The notes under the pieces: model-generated | The model's input: only the letters and a program-made list of their open reading frames with translations | The model's database searches: none | Told to the model about the DNA's origin: nothing | Shown here: positions 42,195-51,000 of the stretch, piece by piece | How positions within the stretch are numbered: the first letter of the stretch is position 1 | How the letters are laid out: each line of letters starts with the position of its first letter | From: Lentisphaerota bacterium | GTDB lineage: Bacteria; Verrucomicrobiota; Kiritimatiellia; PWTM01 | Length of the DNA stretch: 59,229 bases | Direction: 5' to 3' | Assembly: GCA_016873715.1 (NCBI GenBank) | Contig: VGWF01000009.1 | Coordinates: forward strand, 1 to 59,229 | Made by a program: the position numbers and the translations under genes

Positions 42195-45100
42195 TCACGG
42201 CCCGCCCGTCCCCAAACACCGCAGGCTGCCGTCCTCCATCGAAACATACAGGCGGCCGGCGGCGGCGATGAGGCCGTCGAAGACCGGCGGGGCATCGAGG
42301 GCGAGTTCGGCGAGCTGCTTCCCGTCCTTCGCGGCGAAGGTCAGGAGTTTCGCGCCCTTGCGTCCCTCGAACGCCGCGTACGGGTCCTTCTCGTCGAACT
42401 CGTCCGGCGGACCGGCGGCGAAGAGCGCGTCGCCGGCCTTGACGAGGGCCCGGATGCGCACCGGGATCCACGTCTTCCACAGGGGCGGCTCGGCGCGCGT
42501 GTAGCCGGTCATCTTGTCGAGGCCGAAGGCGGGGTTCCCGAGCGTCTCGACGGCCCGGCCCCCGCCGCGCTCGTACGCCGACTGCGGCAGCCATTCGACG
42601 GGCGGCCGCGAGCCCTCCTCGCCGACGATCTGCGGCTCGTTGCCGTTGCGGTCCGCGTAGAGCAGGTAGCCGTCCTTGCCGGGAAAGAACATCGGGCTGT
42701 GGACGTTCCGGCGGACGAACGGCTGCACCGCGTAGGTGGCGGTCTCGCCGACCGCAAGGATCTGGCCGCTCTTCGGCGCCTGGATGGCGAGCTGGAAGCC
42801 GGGCCATCGTTTCGCGTACATCCAGAACGCGCGGTTGTACCACGATCCGTCGAGCAGGCCGGCGGTGGAGAAGACGTGCAGGCCGACGTCCGCCTCGCCC
42901 TTGGACGACAGGTCGGGGTAGTCCTTCTCCTCAAGCGACGCCGTCAGCCGCTTGTGGCGCATGTAGAGGAACCCGCCTTCGGCGACGAGCACGTCGGAGT
43001 TGGCGCCGCGGATGTAGAAGGCGACGTCGCGCACGAGGTTCGTGCCGTCCGGGAAGGGGCCGGACAGCGTCGCGCGGTGCACGATGCGGCCGGTGGCCGG
43101 GTCGAGACCCCACACGCGGATGCCGCCGTCGAGGTAGGTCGAGCGCCCCGCCGTCGCGTAGGCGACGCCGTCGTGGACGAGCACGCTGCCGTGAACCGGC
43201 CACGCCGACTCCACCTGGTCGAAGCTGCCGATCCGGCGGTCCGCCGGCGCGGCGAGGAAGCTCCAGGCCAGGGCCCCGTCCGTTGCGCGAAGGCAGTAGA
43301 CCCGGCCGTCCGCGCTGCCGAAGAGCACACGCCCGCCGCTGACGGTGGGCGGCGAGTCGATGCGGCCGCCGGCGACGAAGGTCCACGCCGGCGCTCCGGT
43401 CGCCGCGTCGAACGCGTGCAGCGTGTGGGCGTCGACCGCGGCCGCATAGACCCGACCGCCCGCGCACACCGGCTGGGTCAGGCGTCCGCCGATCTTCGCG
43501 CGCCAGCGTTCGGCCACGTCCGTTCCCACCGGCGCGGCCGTGGCGCCATGGCGCGCGGCATCGCGCCGGTACGTCGGCCAGTCCGCCGCGCCGTCCCCGG
43601 GCGATCCGTCGGCCACCGCGCCATAGGCGGGACCCGTTTCGATCCGCCGCGCATCCGGGACCGGCGTCACGGCCGCGGCGGCCTCCGCGGAGGCGAGGGC
43701 CGTGAAGCCGAGCTGCTTCGCGCCGGGCTGGCAGAAGCACTGGTCCGGCGGCACGTACAGGAGGCCGTTGCACGGGACCATCCCCATCCGGCACGCCCCG
43801 CGCACGAAGTTGTTCTGCACGTGCGCGGCGCCGCGGAGGTCGAGGAATTCGGCGCCCTCCATCGAGGCGATGAGGTAGCGGTCCGTCGCCTTGTTGCGGT
43901 AGCAGCGGTGATGATGCTCGGGGCTCAGAAGGTCGGGCGCGAAGATCCGTTTCCGCTCCTCGCCGGTGCGGAGATCGAATCCGACGGCCAGGACGTGCGC
44001 GCTCTTGCGGCCGCCGGGCGAGCGGTCCTTCTCGACGTGGAACATGCCGGGCCAGACGGTCCCGTCGACGACGAAGAGGTCCGTTCCGAAGACCGCCTCG
44101 CCGAACTCCGTCTCCTTCCGCCACAACCGGCCCCCCGTGGCCGCATCGAGCGCTTCGACGCCCTTGCCGGCGCGCAGGACGATGACCCCGTCCTTCACGA
44201 CCAGGGTCTGCACGCCGCGGGCCGACCCCGACGCCTTCCACAGATCGCGCCCGGTCCTCAGGTCCGCCGCCGCCAGACCGGGGCCGGCGTCGTAGATCAC
44301 GCGGCCGCCCCCGATCACCAGCGAGAGGCCGCGCAACGTGCCGAGTTCCTTCCGCCAAAGCACGTCCCCCTTCGCCCCGTCGACCGCGGTCAGCACGCCG
44401 CCGCCATCCTCCGCCTGCGCCTTCCCCTTCCGCTTCGCCGGGGCGTCGTCGCCCGTCTTGGAATACGCGAGGACGACGCCGTCCGCGGCGACGATCTGCC
44501 GCACGGGTTCCGTGCCTTCGACCGTGGCGAGGGTCGTCCCCGTCGCGGCGTCGAGGATGGTCAGCGGGGCGCGGTAGCCCAGGGTGACGTAGAGCCGGTC
44601 GCCCTGCACGACCACGCGACGGTGGTTCTCGTCGGGCACGACCGTCCGCCCGCCGGTGATCGTCGTCCAGTCCTTGCCCTCGAACCGGTCCGCCGCCCAC
44701 TCCGGCCAGCCCCAGGGCCCGACCGGCCGCTTCCACAGCAGCGTCCCGTTGAACGCGTCGCGGCAGACGAGCGACCACCGCTCCGGAAGCCGCTGGTCGG
44801 TGATGCCGACCAGGCCCTCGTCGAGCAGGTAGAACACGCGACCCCCTCCGGAGACCATCGCCTCGAAGCCGGACGGCGTCTCGTGGCTGCGGAGCCAGAG
44901 CGGGGGGGCCATCCACTGCATGACCCTCGGCGGGCCGACGCGCTCGTCGGCGGCCACCGCGTTGTTGCCGGCGTCGTGCAGGAAATGCGTCCATTCGTCG
45001 ATGTCCGCCGGCCGCGGCTTGACCGTCCGCTTCCCGCCGACCCATGCGACGCCCCCGGGGGCAAGGACGCGAAGGATCTCCGGCATCGGCGCGACGGCGG

Positions 45101-45479
45101 GGTCGCCCGCGACGACCAGGTTGACCAGGTTGTCGGCATACGGCAGGCGCGCGGGGTCGGCCCGGCGGTCGACGGACACCGGCCCGTAGGATCCCCGCCC
45201 CGCGATCTCCGCGCGCGCCGCGGCGACCTTTGCGGGATCGGTGTCCAGCGCATGCACGACCCATGCGTCGCCCGCCCGAAGCCCCGCGAGCAGGGCGGCA
45301 TCGTCGCAGCCGATCACCGCGACGAGTCCTCCCTTCACGCCGGTCTCCTGAAGGATCCGCCGGGCCAGCGCGGCCCCCGTCTCCGTCCCGGCGGCGGTCG
45401 CATCGCCCGGGGCCGTCGCCGCGTGGCCCGAAGCGGCCAGCGCCGCCAACACCATCACGAGGGAAAGGCGGAGGCTCAT
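42195..45479 (-). CDS. Secreted methyltransferase-like/PQQ-propeller protein C
   Basis: 1094-aa exported paralog of A and B. A signal peptide (1-21) leads to a methyltransferase-like domain whose motif I is degenerate (AVIGCDDAALLAGLR) while motif II (HALDTDPAKVAAARAE) and LPYADNLVNLVV are kept. Propeller blades (LYVTLGYRAPLTILDAATG and similar) follow, with HHHRCYRNKATDRYL, RGACRMGMVPCNGL and PPDQCFCQ in the same order as in the paralogs. GGAG lies before the start. It is transcribed ahead of propeller B, with the stop overlapping a possible GTG of B. The promoter at 45532-45560 sits next to MITE copy 2. Confidence 0.87.
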   Translation of the reverse strand: MSLRLSLVMVLAALAASGHAATAPGDATAAGTETGAALARRILQETGVKGGLVAVIGCDDAALLAGLRAGDAWVVHALDTDPAKVAAARAEIAGRGSYGPVSVDRRADPARLPYADNLVNLVVAGDPAVAPMPEILRVLAPGGVAWVGGKRTVKPRPADIDEWTHFLHDAGNNAVAADERVGPPRVMQWMAPPLWLRSHETPSGFEAMVSGGGRVFYLLDEGLVGITDQRLPERWSLVCRDAFNGTLLWKRPVGPWGWPEWAADRFEGKDWTTITGGRTVVPDENHRRVVVQGDRLYVTLGYRAPLTILDAATGTTLATVEGTEPVRQIVAADGVVLAYSKTGDDAPAKRKGKAQAEDGGGVLTAVDGAKGDVLWRKELGTLRGLSLVIGGGRVIYDAGPGLAAADLRTGRDLWKASGSARGVQTLVVKDGVIVLRAGKGVEALDAATGGRLWRKETEFGEAVFGTDLFVVDGTVWPGMFHVEKDRSPGGRKSAHVLAVGFDLRTGEERKRIFAPDLLSPEHHHRCYRNKATDRYLIASMEGAEFLDLRGAAHVQNNFVRGACRMGMVPCNGLLYVPPDQCFCQPGAKQLGFTALASAEAAAAVTPVPDARRIETGPAYGAVADGSPGDGAADWPTYRRDAARHGATAAPVGTDVAERWRAKIGGRLTQPVCAGGRVYAAAVDAHTLHAFDAATGAPAWTFVAGGRIDSPPTVSGGRVLFGSADGRVYCLRATDGALAWSFLAAPADRRIGSFDQVESAWPVHGSVLVHDGVAYATAGRSTYLDGGIRVWGLDPATGRIVHRATLSGPFPDGTNLVRDVAFYIRGANSDVLVAEGGFLYMRHKRLTASLEEKDYPDLSSKGEADVGLHVFSTAGLLDGSWYNRAFWMYAKRWPGFQLAIQAPKSGQILAVGETATYAVQPFVRRNVHSPMFFPGKDGYLLYADRNGNEPQIVGEEGSRPPVEWLPQSAYERGGGRAVETLGNPAFGLDKMTGYTRAEPPLWKTWIPVRIRALVKAGDALFAAGPPDEFDEKDPYAAFEGRKGAKLLTFAAKDGKQLAELALDAPPVFDGLIAAAGRLYVSMEDGSLRCLGTGGP

Positions 45480-45531
45480 GTCTTCATCTCCTGTGCCCGA
45501 TTCCGGCGGCGGACGCCGGGTCGGGCTCCCG

Positions 45532-45560
45532 TTTGTACGGCAGCCGCGGGGCTTCTTCAA
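45532..45560 (-). promoter_or_regulatory. Predicted promoter of propeller C/B operon, abutting MITE copy 2
   Basis: Minus-strand TTGAAG and TACAAA are exactly 17 bases apart. The element's target duplication begins inside the -35 box (45559). The TGCCGTACAAAC wording matches the HEAT-LamG promoter. Confidence 0.55.
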
Positions 45561-45990
45561 CCCGCGACCAGGGCAGAAGCATCTTCCTCGAGGTCGTGGC
45601 ACCTTTCGGTCGGCGGGGCGCGGAGTCGCTGGTGGACGCAGGAGCCCTTGCGGTTGCGGGGGTGCGACGCGCACCAGGCCGGCCGGATCGCGCGGGATCC
45701 CGCCCCGCCTGCGGCGTTGCCGAAGGGGGCGCGGACACGAGTCCCGCCTTCGCCCCCGCAGGGCGGGGCTCCGGCGTGGCACGCCAGCCTTCGGCACGAT
45801 GCGCGTTCCCGGCCGGGCCCCTCGCGGGCTCGGGGCCACCTGGTGCGCGCCGCGGCAGCGCCATGGCCTTGATTCGAGGATCGTTCGGCTGGGATCTCCC
45901 TTTCCCGGCGATGGAAGGGGAATCCTGAGGATCCCGAGCACACGGCTCGGTTTCGACAGGAACAAGATGCGTCGGCCCTGAACCCGCGAC
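45559..45990. mobile_element. MITE-like element, copy 2, with 10-bp target duplication
   Basis: 412-bp non-coding element (45569-45980), the inverted counterpart of the copy at 27072-27465. Its ends read CAGGGCAGAAGCATCTTC and, complementary at the other side, CAGGGCCGACGCATCTTG. It is flanked by exact direct repeats AACCCGCGAC (45559-45568 and 45981-45990). The middle differs from copy 1 and contains CCGCCCTGCGGGGGCG-like palindromic sequence. The end facing propeller C is the same end that faces rbsD in copy 1. Together with the next three features it fills the 693-base gap between propeller C and the ThiF-like gene. Confidence 0.85.
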
Positions 45991-45997
45991 TTCCAAG

Positions 45998-46073
45998 GGG
46001 GCGCATCTCCGGTCCTGTGCAGCGATAACGAAGGCGCCCGCACGATCAGGTCAGTGAATCGGAGATGCGCCCC
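45998..46073. mobile_element. 76-bp palindrome-ended mini-element
   Basis: Perfect 14-bp inverted repeats GGGGCGCATCTCCG / CGGAGATGCGCCCC bound 76 bases. It is flanked by the direct repeat TTCCAAG (45991-45997 and 46074-46080), as if inserted into the first TTCCAAGGGTTGGAA palindrome and duplicating its half. Probably a small mobile or REP-like element; no coding capacity. Confidence 0.55.
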
Positions 46074-46120
46074 TTCCAAGGGTTGGAAGCCCCGGGCGCC
46101 GCCACTTCCAAGGATTGGAA
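46074..46120. repeat. Paired TTCCAA-N3-TTGGAA palindromes upstream of ThiF-like gene
   Basis: TTCCAAGGGTTGGAA (46074-46088) and TTCCAAGGATTGGAA (46106-46120) start 32 bases apart, about three helical turns, 53 bases before the ThiF-like gene. The same pair at the same spacing occurs inside the gene at 17763-18698. It could be a dimeric operator or a dispersed repeat. Confidence 0.7.
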
Positions 46121-46137
46121 ACCGCGGCCCATCCGCA

Positions 46138-46166
46138 TTGAATCCGGGCGGGCGGGCGCGTAGGTT
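46138..46166 (+). promoter_or_regulatory. Predicted promoter of the E1-like operon, leaderless type
   Basis: TTGAAT and TAGGTT are 17 bases apart, and only six bases separate the -10 box from the GTG start codon. Transcription would then begin at or near the GTG, giving a leaderless mRNA. Confidence 0.4.
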
Positions 46167-46172
46167 CCGCCC

Positions 46173-46994
46173 GTGCCACGCATCCGGATGAACGAGAGGC
46201 CGCTCGCCGTCGAGGACGGCCTCACGCTGCTGGGCCTGCGCGACCGCGAGAAGCCCGACGCCGACGTCGTGACGCTGAACGGCGGGCTGCCCGCCGGCGA
46301 TTCCGTCCTGCGCGAGGGCGATTCCGTGTGTCTCATCCGTCGCGGCGAGATCCCCGACCCGGCGGAACTCGACGCGCTGATGGCCGCTCGCCACACGCCC
46401 GGCGTACACCGCCGCCTGGCGCAGGCCTCCGTCGGCATCGCCGGGCTGGGCGGACTGGGATCCGCCGTCGCCGTCGCACTCGCCCGCGTCGGCATCGGCC
46501 GGCTGGTCCTTGCGGACTTCGACGTCGTCGAGCCGAGCAACCTGAACCGCCAGCAGTACTTCACCGACCAGATCGGCATGCGGAAGACGGAAGCGCTGGC
46601 GGCCAACCTCGCGCGCATCCATCCGCGGGTCCGGTGCGAGACCCACGCGGTCCGGCTCGTCCCGGACAACCTCGCATCGGTCTTCGCCACGGTCGATGTC
46701 CTCGTCGAGGCCTTCGACCGCGCCGACCAGAAGGTCATGCTGCTCCAGGCGTTCGCCGCCGCGCGGCCGGACATCCCGATCGTCGGCGCGTCGGGTCTCG
46801 CGGGTCACGGCGACGAGTCGGGCCTCGCGGTCCGCCGCCTCGGGCCGAACCTGTACATCGTGGGCGACCTCGAAACCGCGGCCCGGCCGGGCTGCGGCCT
46901 GATGGCGCCGCGCGTCGGCATCGCCGCGCACATGCAGGCGAATGTCGTGCTGCGGCTGCTGGTCGACGGCGCGGACCGAGGAGGGCGGACATGA
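46173..46994 (+). CDS. thiF: ThiF-type adenylyltransferase with fused N-terminal ThiS-like domain
   Basis: 273-aa cytoplasmic E1-like enzyme. Residues 1-58 look like a ThiS/ubiquitin-like fold (IRMNERPLAVEDGLTLLGLRDREKP, LNGGLPAGDSVLREGDSVCLI) lacking a C-terminal GG. Residues 75-270 are an adenylyltransferase: nucleotide loop GLGGLGSAVAVALARVGIGRLVLADFD, the conserved Arg of NLNRQQYF and the FATVDVLVEAFDRADQK strand. This matches the ThiF type seen in anaerobes, which activates ThiS by adenylation. Starts with GTG at 46173 without a clear Shine-Dalgarno. Its stop overlaps the MoaD-like ATG. Confidence 0.85.
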   Translation: MPRIRMNERPLAVEDGLTLLGLRDREKPDADVVTLNGGLPAGDSVLREGDSVCLIRRGEIPDPAELDALMAARHTPGVHRRLAQASVGIAGLGGLGSAVAVALARVGIGRLVLADFDVVEPSNLNRQQYFTDQIGMRKTEALAANLARIHPRVRCETHAVRLVPDNLASVFATVDVLVEAFDRADQKVMLLQAFAAARPDIPIVGASGLAGHGDESGLAVRRLGPNLYIVGDLETAARPGCGLMAPRVGIAAHMQANVVLRLLVDGADRGGRT

Positions 46995-47257
46995 AGATCA
47001 CGATGGTCTATCACGCGCAGATCCGGCGGCTGGCCGGCATCGCCGAGGAGGGCGTCGAGCTGTCCGACGGGGCGACCGTGGCGGACGCCATGCGCCGCGC
47101 GCCGGGGGCCGCCGCGGCGGCGGAGCTTCTGTTCGACGCGGAGGGCCGCCTGCAGCCGGTGATCCTGACCGTCCTCAACGGGGTCCCGGCCGGGCCCGGA
47201 CACGCGCTGCGCGACGGCGACACGCTGGCGCTGTTCTCGCCCGTCGCCGGAGGATGA
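46991..47257 (+). CDS. MoaD/ThiS-family sulfur carrier protein
   Basis: 88-aa ubiquitin-like protein. It has the expected beta-grasp pattern (VYHAQIRRLAG, GATVADAMRR, LTVLNGVPAGPGHALRDGDTLALF) and ends in VAGG, the diglycine that is adenylated and thiocarboxylated by an E1-like enzyme. Molybdopterin synthase small subunits and ThiS both look like this, so the pathway cannot be decided. ATG in a 4-bp overlap with thiF, and its stop overlaps the next ATG, so all three are translated together. Confidence 0.88.
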   Translation: MKITMVYHAQIRRLAGIAEEGVELSDGATVADAMRRAPGAAAAAELLFDAEGRLQPVILTVLNGVPAGPGHALRDGDTLALFSPVAGG

Positions 47258-48027
47258 CCGCCGCCATGGATGCGCGACGCAGGCCGCTGACGGACGAGGA
47301 CCGGGCCGTCCACGAGTGGCAGATGTGGATCGACGGCTTCGGCGAGGCCGCGCAGGAGCGGCTGAAGGGGGCCACCGCGCTCGTCAGCCGCTGCGGCGGG
47401 CTCGGCGGGCCGCTGTGCTACCACCTCGCCTCGGCCGGGATTGGGCGGCTCATCCTCGCCCACGCCGGCGTCGTGCGACCGTCGGACCTCAACCGCCAGA
47501 TCCTGATGACGCACGACTGGATCGGCCGCCCGCGCGTTGAAAGCGCGCGCCGCCGGCTGCTCGAGTTGAACCCGCGGATGGAGATCGAGGCCGTCGCGGA
47601 GAACGTGACCGAGGCCAACGCCGCGGCCCTCGTCGGCCGGGCGGACATCGTTTTCGACTGCGCCCCGCTCTTCCGCGAGCGCTTCCTGATGAACCGCGAG
47701 TGCGTCCGGCAGCGGAAGCCGATGATCGAGGCCGCGGTGTTCGAGATGGAGGGGCAGGTCACGACCGTCCTGCCCGGCGGGACCCCGTGCCTCGCGTGCC
47801 TCTATCCCGCCGATCCGCCGCAATGGAACAGGCGGTTCCCCGTCCTCGGGGCCGTCTCCGCCATGGCCGCCGCCATCGCGGCGACGGAAGGGATCAAGAT
47901 CCTGGCGGGGCTCGGCGCAGGGCTGGCGGGCACGCTGCTCCACTTCGACGGCCGGTCGATGACTTTCCAACGCATCCCCATCGCCCGCCGGCCCGACTGC
48001 GCGGTGTGCTCATCCCCCGCCGGCTGA
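47254..48027 (+). CDS. MoeB/HesA-like adenylyltransferase
   Basis: 257-aa E1-like enzyme. The nucleotide loop is SRCGGLGGPLCYHLASAGIGRL, the conserved Arg is in DLNRQILMT and the adenylate-binding strand is ADIVFDCAPLFRERF. Zinc cysteines CLAC (near 180) and CAVC (near the C-terminus) are present. In this class it activates MoaD-type carriers. The GGAGG overlaps the start codon closely, and the ATG overlaps the carrier's stop. With ThiF and the carrier it forms a compact Ubl-activation operon of the kind seen in molybdenum/tungsten cofactor or thiamin pathways. Confidence 0.86.
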   Translation: MTAAMDARRRPLTDEDRAVHEWQMWIDGFGEAAQERLKGATALVSRCGGLGGPLCYHLASAGIGRLILAHAGVVRPSDLNRQILMTHDWIGRPRVESARRRLLELNPRMEIEAVAENVTEANAAALVGRADIVFDCAPLFRERFLMNRECVRQRKPMIEAAVFEMEGQVTTVLPGGTPCLACLYPADPPQWNRRFPVLGAVSAMAAAIAATEGIKILAGLGAGLAGTLLHFDGRSMTFQRIPIARRPDCAVCSSPAG

Positions 48028-48045
48028 AGACCCGCGCCAGGAGAG

Positions 48046-51000
48046 CTACTCCGGCTTCCCGTAGCACTGGACCTTGCCGTCGAGCGTGCAGACGTAGAGG
48101 CGGCCGCGGGCGACGGCCATGCCGTCCCAGACCGGCGGCTGCTCCAGCTTGAACTCGCCGGCGGGCTCCCCGGTCTCCGCATCGATGAGCTGCATGATGC
48201 CGCCGCGCTTCCCGTCGAGCGCGGCGTTCTGCTCGTCGAGGCTTTCCTGCACCGTGGCATCGCGCTGGGTCAGGCGCTCGAACACGTACTCCTCGTCGAT
48301 GACGTCGGGAGGGCCTGCGATGCAGATGCTGCGGCCGGCCATCGCCATCGCGCGGGTGATGATCGGGACCTTGCCGCTCCAGTCGCACTGCACGTACGAG
48401 ACGGCGCCTTTCGCGGGCGCCCCCTTCGCGGCGACGGCGGGACGGGCCTTGCCGAACTCGAGCGCGTCGCCGTTGCGGCCCTTGCCGGCCGTTGCGCCCG
48501 TCACGACGCCCTCGAGACGGCTCGCGCCGGCATCGACCGCCCTGCCGCCGTCGAACGTGCAGGCCAGCACCGCGTCGTTCGCGCTTCGTGCGTCGCCCGC
48601 GGCGGCGCGGGCGCGGATCGCCTCGGCGTCCAGCTCGCGATGGTGCACGACGACCTCGTCGATGAGGCCCGCGAACGGGAACTCGCGGGCGTAGTCGCCG
48701 ACCGACCCGCCCGAGTCGGACCCGATCTCCATCGTCTGCTTCGGCCTCGTCAGCATCCCGGCGGCCCGCGCCTCGCCCGCGAGGCGGCCGTCGACGTAGA
48801 GCCGCATCGACTTGTCGGTGCCGAGCACGGCGGCCACGTGGTGCCAGCCGTCGCCCAGCGGTTCCTTCGCCTCCGCGGCCGCGAGCGTCTTCTCCGCCCG
48901 CACCGCGAACGTCGGCGCGCCGCCGGTGAGATAGAGCGAGTAGCCGGCCTGCGGACCGCCGTGGGAGACGACGACGCCATCGCCTCCGGGCGAGTTCACC
49001 CAGGCCTCGACCGTCAGCGGCTTGCCGGCCGGGTCGAGCGCGTCCGCATCGGGGAACCTCACGCCGGGAACGGAGGCGGGCGCCGCCGGCGCGGGCGCGG
49101 CCTTGCCCTTCCGCTTCGGCCCCTCATCGGGCGGCGGCGCGACGTCCGGCGCGACGCGGCTCGCGGCGAAGAGGCGGTGTTCCATCGTCGTCGTCCACTT
49201 GAGGTACTGCGGCTCGCGGCCGAAGCCGTAGACGGTCGTGCCGTTGTGGACGAGGATCCGCCCCGCCGGCGTGTACTTCCCGGCCTGGTAGTAGCCGTTG
49301 TGGCCGCCGGCGAAGCTCTTTCCGTAGACCCAGTAGCTGCGGTGGAACCACGAGTCGTCGAGGAAGCCCATCGGCGCGAAGATATGGGCGCCCTCGCCCT
49401 TTTGCGCCGCGCCCTGCTCCGCCGCGTTGCCGGAGATCGGGCCGATGTCGATGCGCGTGCCGTCGGCGGCGATCTTCTGCGACCGCAGGTAGATGTGCTT
49501 CCCGTCGCTGGAGAGGATGTCGTTCAGGCCGACCGGCATCTGGAGCGTCTTGTGCCGCATCTGCAGGTCGCCTCCGGTCTCGGGATCGCGGCTGTCGTAG
49601 ACAACCTCGGCGAGTTTCCGCCCGGTCGCGGCGTCGAGACGGATGAACCGCAGGCCGCCGTCGAGGTACATGGACCGGCCAGCGACGCAACTGACGGCGC
49701 CGTCCTCGACGAGCACGCTGCCGTGGACCGGCCAGACGCTCTCCATCTGCTCCCACGCGCCGTGGCGCTGCGGACCGGGCGCGGCGCGGAACCGCCAGAT
49801 CATCGCCCCGTCGGTCGCGCGCAGACAGTAGACCCAGCCGTCCTTGCCGCCGAACAGCACGCGGCCCTTCCAGACCGTCGGCGGCGAGTCGATGCGGGCT
49901 CCGGCCGTGAAATGCCAGCGGCGCGCGCCGCTCCCCGCGTCGAGCGCGTGCAGCGTGTGCGCGTCGACCTGCGCGACGTAGGCCAGCCCGCCGGCGACCA
50001 CCGGCGCGCTGAGCGGGCCGCCCAGGTCGGCGTCCCACGCCTTCCCGAGATCCGCCGCCAGCGGCTGGTCGCTGAAGCCGCTGCGCGCGGCGTCGTGGCG
50101 GTAGGTCGGCCAGTCCTTCGCATCGGCGCCCGATTCGTCGAACGGCTGTCCCCACGCGGGACCGCGCTCGAGGCGCTGTGCGTCGGGCGGCGGCGCGACC
50201 TTCACCGTCGCCCCGGCCGGCGCGAGCGCGTTCATGCCGTCGAGCTTCGCCTCGGGATAGCACGCGCAGTTGTGCGGGCCGGCGTAGACGAGGCCGTTGG
50301 CGGGAAGCACGCCGTAGAGGCACGCGCCGCGGACCCAGTGGTTGATGTCCCAGTGGCTCGCGCCGTGGTCGACGAACTCGATCCCGGTGCGCGACGGCAG
50401 GATGAAGGACTCCGTCGCCTTGGCGATGTAGCAGCGGTGATGGAACCAGTAGCATTCGATGTCGGGCGCGAACTGTTTCACGATCTCGCCCGTCCGCGGA
50501 TCGCGGCCCTTGAACTCGCCGGTCTGGCCGCCGGACAGCGTCCCGGCGTTCCACACGAGCCCGCCCGCCACGAGCAGGTCCTCGGGCGAACGGTAGCCGG
50601 ACTTCTCGTGCGGCGCCTGCCAGAGCCGCTTTCCGGACGCCGCGTCGAAGCCCGACATCGAGCCGTCGCCGCCGGCGTAGAGGACCGTGTCGTCGTTCAG
50701 CAGGAGCCGCGGCCCGTAGTTGAACTCGAAGAGCTTCCGCTTCGTCACCGGCTCGCTGGTCCACGTCTTCTTCCCGGTCGCCGGGTCGATGCACGCCAGC
50801 GCCGTCCCGTCGTGGTACACCACGCGCTTCCCGTCCGCCGCCATCGTCAGCGGCGCGATGCGGTCCTCGACGCGCCACTTCACGCGCCCCGTCGCCGCGT
50901 CGACCGCCAGAAGGACCCGCGCCTTCTCGTCCCAGTTGTACTCCGTCTCCACCCGCCGCTGGTCGCCCGTGTTGTGCAGCGGCGCGAACTCGGCGAGCTG

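Noticed and set aside
46122-46131. Partial third MITE end (CCGCGGCCCA) near thiF
   Set aside because: The match to the flank of copy 1 is only ten GC-rich bases and does not include the CAGGGCAGACGCATCTT end; chance is likely.
42195-46931. A start at 46931 for propeller C, extending it by about 480 codons
   Set aside because: The extra part reads through the MITE, the mini-element and the antisense of thiF. A proper signal peptide and GGAG ribosome site mark 45479 as the start.
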